This document shows positions 1 to 8,390 of a DNA stretch of 64,000 bases, one piece after another. The first letter of the stretch is position 1. Every line of letters begins with the position of its first letter. The stretch covers positions 47,020 through 111,019 of the forward strand of contig CAWIEI010000016.1 of assembly GCA_963834965.1 (NCBI GenBank), read 5' to 3'. Both the position numbers and the translations under genes were made by a program. The notes beneath the pieces are model-generated. The model was given only the letters and a program-made list of their open reading frames with translations. It had not been told where the DNA came from and did no database searches. The stretch comes from Fodinibacter sp963834965 (GTDB lineage Bacteria; Actinomycetota; Actinomycetes; Actinomycetales; Dermatophilaceae).

Positions 1-1095
1 CGCCTGCGCCAGCACGGTGCGCCGCAGCACCGCGGTGCTGGCGCCGTTGCTGGCCGCGAGGGCGAGCGTGCGCCGTTGGCGAGTCGCGCTCACCGCGAAG
101 GCGGGCCCGACGAGCAGGGCCGTGATGATGAGCAGCATCGCGGCGCCGAGGCCGACGATGATGTTGACCTGGTCCGCGCCGGCCGAGGTCTCGTCCCGGA
201 TCTCGGCGGGAAGCTCGCTGATCGACGGGGGGTCGAGCAGCACGGCCCGAGAGGTGACCCGCAGGCCGTAGTCGTTGAGGCGCCGCACGTCGGCCCAGGT
301 CACCGGGTCCCCGCCGGGCACGAACCAGCTCGTGCTGCCGGTCTGGGCCGAGCCCGCGGGCGGGGTCGGCACGACGACCGCCTCGGCGCCGAAGGGGCTG
401 GCGCTGGCCGCGACGCCGACGACCTCGTAGGCGTGGTCGGTGCCGTCGACCGTGACGACGAGCCGGCCGTCGTCGGGAAGCCCTCGGAACCTGCCGTACT
501 CGGTGACGAGCGCCTCGGAACCACCCTGGGGCCAGCGCCCCGAGACCAGCCGGAGGCGCGGTGCGAGGCCCCGGGTGTCCGGGACGGCGAGCCCCTCGAC
601 GCTGACCCGTCGCTCGCCGACCGTGGCACGCCCGCTGAAGCCGCTGAGCGGGGTGACGGGGGCACCGACCAGCGCGCTGATGGCGTCGGCGTTGTCGAAG
701 CCGCTCGCCTTGGGGTCGAAGCCGGGGATCGCGGAGGCCTGCCCCGACGAGCCACTGGACCCGCGCTGCGGGTCCGCGCCCTGGAACACCTTCGCCGCGT
801 CGACCCCCTCGATGATCGCCTGCCCCGAGCCCAGCACGAAGGGCATGCTCTCGACGCTGTCGAGCTCCTGGGTCATCGACAGGGTGACCACGAGGCTGAG
901 CAGCATGGTCGGCACGGCCACCATGACGACGATGAGCGCGCTGCGTCCCGTGTGCCGGCGCACGTCCCGGCGGGCCATCCGCAGGGCGACCGCCCAGCTC
1001 GAGTACCAGGCGGCATACCGGCTGCGCTCGCGCGGTCGCTGCGGCGCCTCGCCCGCATCGCCCACCGAGGCGTCGGGGCGGATCAGGGTGGTCAT
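1..1095 (-). CDS. ABC transporter permease, FtsX-like (3' end outside window)
   Basis: Inner-membrane permease partner of the ATPase just upstream. From the ATG at 1095 the frame stays open to the window edge (at least 365 residues), so the C-terminus is missing. After a basic cytoplasmic start there is one membrane helix (about residues 47-65, rich in Ile, Val and Met). A long extracytoplasmic domain follows, then a second helix near residues 305-325, which is the FtsX/MacB_PCD arrangement. Its ATG overlaps the ATPase stop codon (ATGA), so translation is probably coupled. Context suggests export of a toxic compound or envelope stress relief under PadR control; the substrate is unknown. Confidence 0.85.
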   Translation of the reverse strand, partial: MTTLIRPDASVGDAGEAPQRPRERSRYAAWYSSWAVALRMARRDVRRHTGRSALIVVMVAVPTMLLSLVVTLSMTQELDSVESMPFVLGSGQAIIEGVDAAKVFQGADPQRGSSGSSGQASAIPGFDPKASGFDNADAISALVGAPVTPLSGFSGRATVGERRVSVEGLAVPDTRGLAPRLRLVSGRWPQGGSEALVTEYGRFRGLPDDGRLVVTVDGTDHAYEVVGVAASASPFGAEAVVVPTPPAGSAQTGSTSWFVPGGDPVTWADVRRLNDYGLRVTSRAVLLDPPSISELPAEIRDETSAGADQVNIIVGLGAAMLLIITALLVGPAFAVSATRQRRTLALAASNGASTAVLRRTVLAQA

Positions 1096-1826
1096 CGCGC
1101 GTTCTCGCCGGCGGCGAGGAGGTCCTCCGGGCTCTCACGGTGGCCGGTGGTGTCGACGACCACGCCGTCGCGCAGGAAGACGACCCGGTCGGCCCACGCG
1201 GCGTGCCGTGCCTCGTGCGTCACCAACAGCCCCGCGACGCCCTCGTCGCACCGGTCGCGCAGCACCCGCAGCACCTCTTCGCCGGTGTGGCTGTCGAGCG
1301 CCCCGGTCGGCTCGTCGGCGAGCACGAACCGGCGGCTGCCGACCAGCGCCCGGGCGATGGCCACCCGCTGCTGCTGGCCGCCCGACATCTGGTCGGGGTA
1401 GCGGTCGGACAGCTCCATGAGGTCCATCAGGTTCAGGGTCTGCCGGGCCTGGCGGCGGGCCTGTCGCGCGCGGACGCCGTCGAGCTCGAGCGGCAGGGCG
1501 ACGTTCTCGGCCGCGGTGAGGCTGGGGATCAGGTTGTAGTCCTGGAAGACGAAGCCCATCCGGCGGCGGCGCAGCTTGGCCAGGTCGCGTGGGCCGAGGT
1601 CGGTGAGGGTGGCCCCGCCGATGGTGACCATGCCCGACGTCGGGCGGTCCAGGCCGCCCGCCACGTTGAGCAGGGTCGACTTGCCCGACCCGCTCGGGCC
1701 CATCACCGCGACGAGCTCGCCGGGGTGGATCTCGAGGCTGACTCCGGCCAGCGCGGTGACGGCGGTCTCGCCGCTGCCGTGGACTCGGGTGACGTCGGTG
1801 ATGACGACGTGCGGTGCTTCGGTCAT
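1092..1826 (-). CDS. ABC transporter ATP-binding protein (LolD/MacB type)
   Basis: 244-residue ATPase of the lipoprotein/macrolide-exporter class. Visible motifs are Walker A MGPSGSGKS (about residues 42-50), the Q-loop in FQDYN, the signature MSGGQQQR, and Walker B VLADEPTGALD followed by a switch His in LLVTHE. I start it at the ATG in MTEAPH because that ATG overlaps the PadR stop codon (ATGA); the longer open frame upstream is a shadow of padR. It forms an operon padR-ATPase-permease and should energise the FtsX-like permease. Confidence 0.93.
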   Translation of the reverse strand: MTEAPHVVITDVTRVHGSGETAVTALAGVSLEIHPGELVAVMGPSGSGKSTLLNVAGGLDRPTSGMVTIGGATLTDLGPRDLAKLRRRRMGFVFQDYNLIPSLTAAENVALPLELDGVRARQARRQARQTLNLMDLMELSDRYPDQMSGGQQQRVAIARALVGSRRFVLADEPTGALDSHTGEEVLRVLRDRCDEGVAGLLVTHEARHAAWADRVVFLRDGVVVDTTGHRESPEDLLAAGENAR

Positions 1827-2539
1827 GAGTGGTCCCCCCCGGGGTGGGTGCTGCCGACGACGGTCGGCTCGTGCCGGGCCGCGGTGCTGGTGGTCGTGCG
1901 GCCTGTGGCGGCGGCGGTGGGGCCTGATGCCGGGCGTCCGGGTCGGCGGGCCAGCATCGTCTCGACGTGGTCGAGCCAGCGGACCTCGGCCTCGGCGGCG
2001 AAGATCAGGTTCTCGAGCACGAGCAGCCAGGCCAGGCCGTTGTCGCCGGTGGGGCGCGGCTCGGCGAGCGGGCCGAGGCGGGTGACGGCATCCGCCTGTG
2101 CCCGTGCCTGAGCGGCCCTCGGCGGCGGGGGCATCGACTCGCGCTTGAGCCGGGTCAGGTCGTGCAGGTGGCGCACGGTGGCGGTGCGCTGGGTCTGCAC
2201 GACCCGCTGCACGTCGACGTCGGGCGCCGTGACGGCCAGGGCCAGCTTGATGGTGAGCTCGTCGCGAGGGGTGTTGGAGCGGTCGACCGGCGTGCTCCAC
2301 CAGGTGCCCAGCTCGGCGTGCCCCGCCGGGGTGAGCCGGTAGGCGATGCGGCCCTCGGCATCCGGCTGCCCGGCCGACTCGACCAGCCCGTCTCGGCCGA
2401 GCCGGTCGAGGGTGGTGTAGACCTGCCCGACGTTGAGCGGCCAGGTGCCGCCGGTGCGTGCCTCGAACTCGCTGCGCAGCTGGGCGCCGTACTTCTCGCC
2501 CTCGGCGAGCAGGGCCAGGAGCCCGGAACGTACCGACAT
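1823..2539 (-). CDS. PadR family transcriptional regulator
   Basis: 238-residue regulator beginning MSVRSGLLALLAEGEKYGAQL, the classic PadR winged-helix start, with the wing at VYTTLDRLGRDGLVES. A C-terminal alpha-helical part (about residues 95-190) resembles the Vir_act_alpha_C dimerisation domain. It heads the operon and a palindrome lies 20 bases upstream of its start, so it very likely represses itself and the downstream ABC exporter. Its ligand is unknown. The upstream in-frame codons to 2629 run through the operator and are rejected as coding. Confidence 0.9.
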   Translation of the reverse strand: MSVRSGLLALLAEGEKYGAQLRSEFEARTGGTWPLNVGQVYTTLDRLGRDGLVESAGQPDAEGRIAYRLTPAGHAELGTWWSTPVDRSNTPRDELTIKLALAVTAPDVDVQRVVQTQRTATVRHLHDLTRLKRESMPPPPRAAQARAQADAVTRLGPLAEPRPTGDNGLAWLLVLENLIFAAEAEVRWLDHVETMLARRPGRPASGPTAAATGRTTTSTAARHEPTVVGSTHPGGDHS

Positions 2540-2559
2540 GGCGGCCCCCTTCCCAGAGC

Positions 2560-2607
2560 GACATACGCGGTATGTCGGATGCCGTGGGAGATGTATACCG
2601 AGTATGT
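2560..2607. promoter_or_regulatory. Double PadR operator and promoter region
   Basis: A perfect dyad GACATAC-GCG-GTATGTC occupies 2560-2576. A second, weaker copy with core ATAC-CGA-GTAT lies at 2595-2605. The dyad centres are about 32 bp apart, three helical turns, which suits cooperative binding of PadR dimers. On the minus strand the second dyad includes TATACAT, a plausible -10 element. Confidence 0.7.
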
Positions 2608-2706
2608 GCTGCTGGGTCAAGCGAAGCACGCGGCGCTGCGGGCACCTGCTGCCAGTGCCGCCCGCCGGCGGGCGCTCAGGCGGGGCAGTGCGTCACCGGC
2701 ATCCGA

Positions 2707-3069
2707 TCAGTGGGCGAGCACCTGCGCGACGAGCGCGAGGGCGGCCGGGAGCGCCTGCACCCACAGGATGCGGCGGCTCGCGGTGACCGCGCCGTACACG
2801 CCGGCCACCACCACGCACGAGAGCGTGAAGAGGGCGAAGGCGTAGCGATGTGACTCGGGGCCGACGAGCGCCAGCACCAAGCCGGCCACGAGGAACCCGT
2901 TGTAGAGGCCCTGGTTCGCGGCGAGCACCTTGGTCTGGGTGGCGAGCTCGCGGCTGGTGCCGAAGGCGGCCCGGCCGCGCGGGGTGTCCCAGAGGAACAT
3001 CTCGAGCACCACGATGTAGACGTGGATGAGCGCCACGAGGGCGGTGAGGACCGTGGCGATCACTGTCAT
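2707..3069 (-). CDS. DUF1304 family membrane protein
   Basis: 120-residue protein with four predicted helices. It starts with MTVIATVLTALVALIHVYI and carries the family hallmark region around EMFLWDTPRGRAAFG and ANQGLYNGFL. This matches the length and pattern of DUF1304 small integral membrane proteins, whose function is not established. It stands alone between the padR operon and a convergent-strand oxidoreductase, with no sign of an operon. Confidence 0.85.
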   Translation of the reverse strand: MTVIATVLTALVALIHVYIVVLEMFLWDTPRGRAAFGTSRELATQTKVLAANQGLYNGFLVAGLVLALVGPESHRYAFALFTLSCVVVAGVYGAVTASRRILWVQALPAALALVAQVLAH

Positions 3070-3163
3070 CCCCGATGTCTACCGCACTCGGTGCCCACGG
3101 CGTCAGGGCGGATGCCGCGTGCTCGCGCCCGCGCGCCGCAGGGCCGGCGCGCAACACCGCGGC

Positions 3164-4144
3164 TCAGTCGGTGGTGAGCAGGATCTTCCCGACGTGCTCG
3201 CTCGCCTCGAGCTCACGGTGTGCCGCCGCGGCGTCGGCCAGCGGATGCCGCGACTGCACGATGGGCCGGACCTTCCCAGCCGCCACGAGCGGCCAGACGT
3301 GCTCGCGCACCGCCGCCACGATGGTGGCCTTCTCAGCCGTCGGCCGCGCCCGCAGCGACGTGGCGATGACCGCCCCGCGCTTCGCGAGCAGTGCGCCGAT
3401 GTCGAGCTCACCGCGCGAACCGCCCTGCATCCCGATGATGACCAGGCGACCGCTTGTGGCCAGAGCAGAAACGTTGCGAGACAGGTACTTTGCGCCGACG
3501 ATGTCGAGGATGACGTCGGCGCCCTCACCGTCGGTGGCCTGCGCGACCGCCTCGACGAAGTCCTCGTCGCGGTAGTTGACGAGCACCTCGGCGCCGAGCT
3601 CGCGACAGGCCTCGAGCTTTGCCGCAGACCCAGCGGTGACGATGACCCGGGCACCGACCTGGCGGGCCAGCTGGATGGCCATCGTGCCGATGCCGGACGA
3701 GCCGCCGTGCACCAGCAGCGTCTCGCCGGGCTGGAGGTTGGCGATGAGGAAGACGTTCGACCACACCGTGCACACGACCTCGGGCAGGGCCGCGGCATCC
3801 ACCAACGACACCCCCTCCGGCACCGGCAGCAGCTGGCCGGCCGGCACCCGCACGTACTCGGCGTAGCCGCCGCCGGCGAGCAGCGCACACACCTCGTCGC
3901 CGACCGCCCAGTCGTCGACGCCCTCGCCGAGCGCCTCCACGACCCCGCTCACCTCGAGGCCGGGCACGTCCGACTCGCCGGGAGGAGGCGGGTAGTGCCC
4001 TTGGCGTTGCAGCGTGTCGGCCCGGTTGACCCCGGCCGCTGCCACGCGGACGAGCACCTCGCCGGGGCGCGCGGTCGGCGCCTCCACCTCGGTGAGGACC
4101 AGGGCATCGGGCCCGCCGAACTCGGGAACGGTGATCGCCTTCAT
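3164..4144 (-). CDS. NAD(P)H-quinone oxidoreductase, zinc-independent MDR family
   Basis: 326-residue medium-chain reductase of the quinone oxidoreductase/PIG3 type, a soluble enzyme expected to reduce quinones with NADPH. Visible features are the GroES-like N-half, AAGVNRADTLQRQG at about residues 36-49, and the nucleotide-binding loop GGSSGIGTMAIQ near 147-158. There are no zinc-site cysteines. I start at the ATG in MKAITVPEFGG, which matches family N-termini; the in-frame extension to 4216 is unlikely. It appears to be monocistronic. Confidence 0.93.
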   Translation of the reverse strand: MKAITVPEFGGPDALVLTEVEAPTARPGEVLVRVAAAGVNRADTLQRQGHYPPPPGESDVPGLEVSGVVEALGEGVDDWAVGDEVCALLAGGGYAEYVRVPAGQLLPVPEGVSLVDAAALPEVVCTVWSNVFLIANLQPGETLLVHGGSSGIGTMAIQLARQVGARVIVTAGSAAKLEACRELGAEVLVNYRDEDFVEAVAQATDGEGADVILDIVGAKYLSRNVSALATSGRLVIIGMQGGSRGELDIGALLAKRGAVIATSLRARPTAEKATIVAAVREHVWPLVAAGKVRPIVQSRHPLADAAAAHRELEASEHVGKILLTTD

Positions 4145-4255
4145 GCGGTCACCGTATGCCGTCCGCGACCGGCTCGGTGAGCACGCCCCACGGAGCCCTC
4201 GGCAGCGGCCCGGCACCGCACAGCCGGGACGTCACCCCGCAGGCAACCGCACCCG

Positions 4256-4591
4256 TCATCGCCGGCGCAGCGCCAGCGCCGTCGCGGCGGCGACGGCAGC
4301 GAGGCCACCGGCCCCCAGCGCCTTCCGGAACGGGTTCACGCCCCGGGCCAGCTCGTCGACACCCCACCAGGTCGACACCAGCAGCGTGCCGACCGCGGCC
4401 CCACGCTGAACCACCGACCCGCGCGGCGACACCGCCGTGAGCACCACACCGACGGTCGAGAGCACCGCCGGCAGGTTCGGCGCCTGGAAGAGCACCACCT
4501 TCCCGGTCTCGCGACTGGTCACGGCCCACCCGAGGGGGTCCTCGCCCGGTGACGGGACGGCGGGGGGCACCAGGGTACGAAGCGCGTTCAT
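4256..4591 (-). CDS. Small actinobacterial membrane protein, unknown function
   Basis: 111 residues with a short polar N-terminus, a hydrophobic helix around residues 38-58 and another near the C-terminus (about 88-107), ending in three arginines. The middle segment includes a Trp pair in STWWGVDELARG. I do not recognise a named family. Codon use fits the neighbourhood and it sits alone between two minus-strand genes. Confidence 0.6.
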   Translation of the reverse strand: MNALRTLVPPAVPSPGEDPLGWAVTSRETGKVVLFQAPNLPAVLSTVGVVLTAVSPRGSVVQRGAAVGTLLVSTWWGVDELARGVNPFRKALGAGGLAAVAAATALALRRR

Positions 4592-4686
4592 CCGGCCACG
4601 TTAGACGCTGGTTCGGCCCGGTCGAGGCGGAGCGACAGCTGTCTCCGGCCACCGGTCTCCGCCGCCCTGCAGCGCCGCCCGTGCCG

Positions 4687-5460
4687 TCAGGGCCGATCGG
4701 CCGGTGACCTCCCCAGCCGCGCGCTCAGGCTGTTCGCGGCCCGCTGGACCGCGGTCACCAGACCGGCCGCCGCGTCGGCATCCACGTCGGCCTGGGGGTA
4801 GGTCACCGCCACCCCCGCCACCGGGTAGTCGTTGTGGTCGAGCACCGCCACGGCGACCGACCCCAGCCCCGGGGTGACCAGACCGTCCTCGACGGCATGG
4901 CCCCGCTGGCGCACCTGCTGCAGCTGCGAGCGCAGCTGGGTGGTGGAGGTCGGGCCCCGGTCGTCGCGCTGCACCAGCGCGGTGCGGTCGGGGTACAGGG
5001 CCCGCACCTGGGCGGCAGGCAGGGCGGCGAGCATCGCCAGGCCGGATGCCGTGAGCACCGCCGGTAGCCGCACGCCCACGTCCGTGACGAGCAGCGGGCG
5101 ACCCGGCGCGCGCTCCTCGATGACGTAGAGCACGTCGCGCCCGTGCAGCACGGCGAGGTGGGCGTTGTGGCCGGTGGCCTCGGCCAGCCGGTCCATCGCG
5201 CCGCGCGCCATCCGCTCCAGCGGCGCCTGGCGCTGGTAGGCCGAGCCGAGCTCGTAGACCGCCAGGCCCAGGCCGTAGCGGCGCTCCTCGGGCAGGTGCC
5301 GTACGTAGCCGCGGTCGACCAGCACGGCGAGCAGGTGGTAGACGCTCGAGCGGGGCAGGCCGAGGTCGCGCGCGATCGCGGCGGCGGGCACCGGCTCGCC
5401 ACGGCGCGCGATGAGCGCGAGCACGTCGAGGGCCTGGCCGGCGGCGGGGGCGTTGGCCAC
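4687..5460 (-). CDS. IclR family transcriptional regulator
   Basis: 257-residue regulator. The N-terminal winged helix spans about residues 1-70, with the recognition helix in LPRSSVYHLLAVLVDRGYV. The C-terminal IclR effector domain contains LTASGLAMLAALP and ends with the typical region VAVTYPQ. IclR proteins often control catabolic operons. The nearest catabolic genes are the hut genes 3-7 kb away, so a role in histidine catabolism is possible but unproven. Confidence 0.9.
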   Translation of the reverse strand: MANAPAAGQALDVLALIARRGEPVPAAAIARDLGLPRSSVYHLLAVLVDRGYVRHLPEERRYGLGLAVYELGSAYQRQAPLERMARGAMDRLAEATGHNAHLAVLHGRDVLYVIEERAPGRPLLVTDVGVRLPAVLTASGLAMLAALPAAQVRALYPDRTALVQRDDRGPTSTTQLRSQLQQVRQRGHAVEDGLVTPGLGSVAVAVLDHNDYPVAGVAVTYPQADVDADAAAGLVTAVQRAANSLSARLGRSPADRP

Positions 5461-5620
5461 GGTCAGCCGACCCGGCGGAAGCGACGCTCGGGGCGGCCGG
5501 TGGCGCCGTGGCGCAGCCGCGCGTCGGCCGATCCGGTGGTCACGAAGTGCTCGAGGTAGCGGCGGGCGTCGTCCTGGCCGTGCACCTGCGCCCCCTGTCC
5601 CACCATTCCCGCCGGGTGCG

Positions 5621-5671
5621 GGAAGGTCGACCTTCGCACCGGAACATGTCCGGTGCGAAGGTCGACCTTCC
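5621..5671. repeat. Perfect 23-bp inverted repeat between iclR and marR
   Basis: Arms 5621-5643 and 5649-5671 are exact reverse complements separated by ACATG. Each arm itself holds the palindrome AAGGTCGACCTT, so the DNA can also form two smaller hairpins. It lies 13 bases beyond the marR stop, where it can act as a terminator before iclR. There is no T-tract. Confidence 0.85.
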
Positions 5672-5683
5672 GGTGTGGAGTCA

Positions 5684-6202
5684 TCAAGCGGGTAGGTCGT
5701 CCTGGTCCAAGCGGGTCAGGATGCCGCGCAGGGTCGCCCGGTCGCGCTCGGGGAGCCGCGCGAAGTAGGCCTCGGCATCCGCCCGCCGCGCGGCCCCGGT
5801 CTCGTCGACCAGCCGTTGCCCGGATGCCGTGAGCGCCAGCACGGTGGCACGCCGGTCGCCCGGGTCCTGGTGGCGCTCCAGAAGTCCGCGCTGCTCGAGG
5901 GCGTCGACCACGTCGGTGACCGAGCGGGGCGCAACCCGCAGGTGGGCCGCGAGCTCGCCGGGGCGGATCCCCGCGTGGGAACCCACGACCCGCAGGGCCC
6001 GGACCTGGTGTGGGGCGAGGTCCCACGGCGCCATCGCCTCGGCACCGCGACGGCGCAGGGAGCGCGCGACACGCATCACCAGGTCGCCCAGGTCGGGGTC
6101 CGTGGCCGGCTCGAGACCAGGCCTGCCGGATGCCGCGCGCTCGGCGCCCGAGCGATCCTCCCGTCCGGTGCCCGGGGGGATCGACGACTGCTGCTGGGCC
6201 AT
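5684..6202 (-). CDS. MarR family transcriptional regulator
   Basis: 172-residue MarR protein. After a disordered N-terminal 35 residues come the dimerisation helix, the winged helix around IRPGELAAHLRVAPRSVTDVV, and the wing QRGLLERHQDPGDRRATVLALT. It is divergent from the ABC exporter at 6318 and a palindrome lies between them. The common arrangement is a MarR repressor controlling a drug exporter and itself. Confidence 0.92.
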   Translation of the reverse strand: MAQQQSSIPPGTGREDRSGAERAASGRPGLEPATDPDLGDLVMRVARSLRRRGAEAMAPWDLAPHQVRALRVVGSHAGIRPGELAAHLRVAPRSVTDVVDALEQRGLLERHQDPGDRRATVLALTASGQRLVDETGAARRADAEAYFARLPERDRATLRGILTRLDQDDLPA

Positions 6203-6241
6203 GCGGGAATGTTAGCGCCAGCTGCTGCGTTGGGCTCATTG

Positions 6242-6254
6242 TGAGGTAACCTCA
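6242..6254. promoter_or_regulatory. Candidate MarR operator
   Basis: TGAGGT-A-ACCTCA is a perfect 13-bp dyad between the divergent marR and exporter starts. Its position, 63 bp before the exporter ATG and 39 bp before the marR start, suits control of both promoters. Confidence 0.6.
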
Positions 6255-6317
6255 TGATCAAGACTTCCCGACACGGCCGTCGGACTCCCCGCTCCCGACC
6301 CGAGAGGAGGGGTGCGC

Positions 6318-8261
6318 ATGACAGCCACCCTCACCCAGACCCGTTCCCCCCGTCCATCCACCTACTCCGGCGCCGGCACCGACCCCGCGGCGCTCCCGGT
6401 TCCCGCCGGCGCACCCGACACCCCGGCATCCCACGGGGGTGGCCGGGGTGGCGGTCGCGGCGGCGCAATGCGCGTCGACCCGCGCGACCGCGCCCAGCTC
6501 GCCGAGACACCCGTTCCGATGTCCCGCGTGCTCGCCCTCTTCCGCCCGCACCGCCTGCGGGTCGCCGTCGTCATCGGCATCATCGTCGTGACGAGCATCG
6601 TCGCGCTCGCCCAGCCGTTCCTCGTCCGCGAGATCGTCGACGTCGCACTGCCGCAGCAGAACTCGCGCCTGCTCCTGCTCACCGTCGCCGCGATGGTCGC
6701 GGTCGCCGTGGTGACGCAGCTGCTCGGTGTCGCGCAGACCTGGCTGTCGACGCACGTCGGGCAGCAGGTGATGCACGAGCTGCGCACCTCGGTGTTCGCG
6801 CACCTGCAGCGCCAGTCGCTCGGCTTCTTCACCCGCACCCGCGGCGGCGAGGTGCAGTCGCGCCTCACCAACGACGTCAACGGGATGCAGGGCGTGGTCA
6901 CCTCCACCGCCACGTCCATCGCCTCGAACCTGACCACCGCCGTCGCCACCACGGTGGCGATGGTCGCGCTGTCGTGGCGGCTCTCGCTCCTCTCGCTGCT
7001 CGTCATCCCGCCGGCCCTGTGGCTGACCCGCAAGGTCGCCCTCCTGCGCCGCGCCGTGACCGCCGCCCAGCAGCGGCACCTCGCCGAGCTCAACACCCAG
7101 ATCGAGGAGGGCCTGTCGGTCAGCGGCGTACGCCTCGCCAAGACCCTGGGCACCTCGGCGCGCACCGCCGAGCGGTTCGGCGCGACCTCCCACGAGCTCG
7201 TCGACCTCGAGCTGCGCTCGCAGCTCGCCGGGCGCTGGCGGATGGCGACGATGCAGATCGTCTTCGCCGTCATCCCCGCGCTGGTCTACCTCGCCGCCGG
7301 GCTGCCGGCCACCGCCGGAGGAATGACCATCGGCACCCTGGTGGCCTTCACGGCGCTGCAGGCCGGCATCTTCCGCCCGCTCATGGGCCTGCTCAACGTC
7401 GGCGCCCAGTGGGTCGCCTCCATGGCCCTGTTCTCGAGGGTGTTCGAGTACCTCGACCTGGTGCCCGACGTCCCCGCGCCCACGCACCCGGTCGCGCTCG
7501 ACCCGGCATCCGTGCGGGGCGACGTGCGCATCGAGGGAGCAACGCTGCGCTACCCAGGCTCCGACCGGGATGCCGTCGCCGACCTCACGCTGTCGGTGCC
7601 GGCCGGGTCGACGGTGGCGCTGGTCGGGCCGACCGGTTCGGGCAAGTCGACCGTGGCCGGGCTGCTCGCACGGCTGCACGACCCGGATGCCGGGCGGGTC
7701 ACCATCGACGGCATCGACCTGCGCGACCTCGACCCAGACGTGCTCGCATCCGTCGTGGGGGTCGTCTCGCAGGAGAGCTACCTCGTGCACGCGACCGTGC
7801 GCGACAACCTGCTGCTCGCACGCCCGGAGGCCACGGACGGTGAGCTCTGGGCCGCGTTGGCCGCGGCCCAGGTCGCCGACCTGGTGGCGTCGCTGCCCGA
7901 CGGGCTCGAGACGGTCGTGGGCGCTCGTGGGCACCGGTTCTCCGGTGGCGAGCAGCAGCGCTTGGCGGTGGCGCGCACGATCCTGCGTGACCCACCGGTG
8001 CTGGTGCTCGATGAGGCCACCTCGGCGCTCGACACCGCCACCGAGCGGGCCCTGCAGCGGGCGCTCGACGAACTGGCTCGCGGCCGCACCACCATCACCA
8101 TCGCCCACCGGCTGTCGACCGTGCGCGACGCCGACCGGATCGCCGTGCTCGACGGCGGACGGCTCGTGGAGTCGGGCCCGCACGACGAGCTCGTGGCCCT
8201 GGGTGGCCGGTATGCCGCCCTGGTCGCCGCCACCGAGCCGTCCGCGCAGCGCGCCGCCTGA
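6318..8261 (+). CDS. ABC exporter, fused membrane and ATPase domains
   Basis: 647-residue half-transporter. Six membrane helices (about residues 65-355) precede a nucleotide-binding domain with Walker A GPTGSGKST near residue 437, signature FSGGEQQRLAVAR and Walker B VLVLDEATSALD. I prefer the ATG at 6318 over the GTG at 6312 because GAGGAGG lies seven bases before it. It should work as a homodimer or with a partner elsewhere. Divergent MarR control suggests drug or lipid export; the substrate is unknown. The first 45 residues are Pro/Ser/Gly-rich and probably disordered. Confidence 0.93.
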   Translation: MTATLTQTRSPRPSTYSGAGTDPAALPVPAGAPDTPASHGGGRGGGRGGAMRVDPRDRAQLAETPVPMSRVLALFRPHRLRVAVVIGIIVVTSIVALAQPFLVREIVDVALPQQNSRLLLLTVAAMVAVAVVTQLLGVAQTWLSTHVGQQVMHELRTSVFAHLQRQSLGFFTRTRGGEVQSRLTNDVNGMQGVVTSTATSIASNLTTAVATTVAMVALSWRLSLLSLLVIPPALWLTRKVALLRRAVTAAQQRHLAELNTQIEEGLSVSGVRLAKTLGTSARTAERFGATSHELVDLELRSQLAGRWRMATMQIVFAVIPALVYLAAGLPATAGGMTIGTLVAFTALQAGIFRPLMGLLNVGAQWVASMALFSRVFEYLDLVPDVPAPTHPVALDPASVRGDVRIEGATLRYPGSDRDAVADLTLSVPAGSTVALVGPTGSGKSTVAGLLARLHDPDAGRVTIDGIDLRDLDPDVLASVVGVVSQESYLVHATVRDNLLLARPEATDGELWAALAAAQVADLVASLPDGLETVVGARGHRFSGGEQQRLAVARTILRDPPVLVLDEATSALDTATERALQRALDELARGRTTITIAHRLSTVRDADRIAVLDGGRLVESGPHDELVALGGRYAALVAATEPSAQRAA

Positions 8262-8277
8262 TCCCCACCTGTCCCGA

Positions 8278-8297
8278 GATTGACCTATTGGTCGATC
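8278..8297. terminator. Short hairpin after the ABC exporter
   Basis: GATTGACC-TATT-GGTCGATC pairs with one mismatch, 17 bases after the exporter stop. There is no T-tract. A related sequence occurs after the peptidase at 33857. Confidence 0.45.
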
Positions 8298-8344
8298 TGC
8301 GGACGGTGGGTTGGCCGCGTCTCGGTGGTGAGACGGTATGCCGC

Positions 8345-8362
8345 CACTGCACCTGTGCAGTG
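8345..8362. promoter_or_regulatory. 18-bp palindrome upstream of hutH
   Basis: CACTGCAC-CT-GTGCAGTG is a perfect dyad 19-28 bases before the candidate hutH starts. That is a likely operator position. The binding protein is unknown; the IclR protein at 4687 is one candidate. Confidence 0.5.
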
Positions 8363-8390
8363 CACGGTCCGGACCGCTCCAATGGACGAC

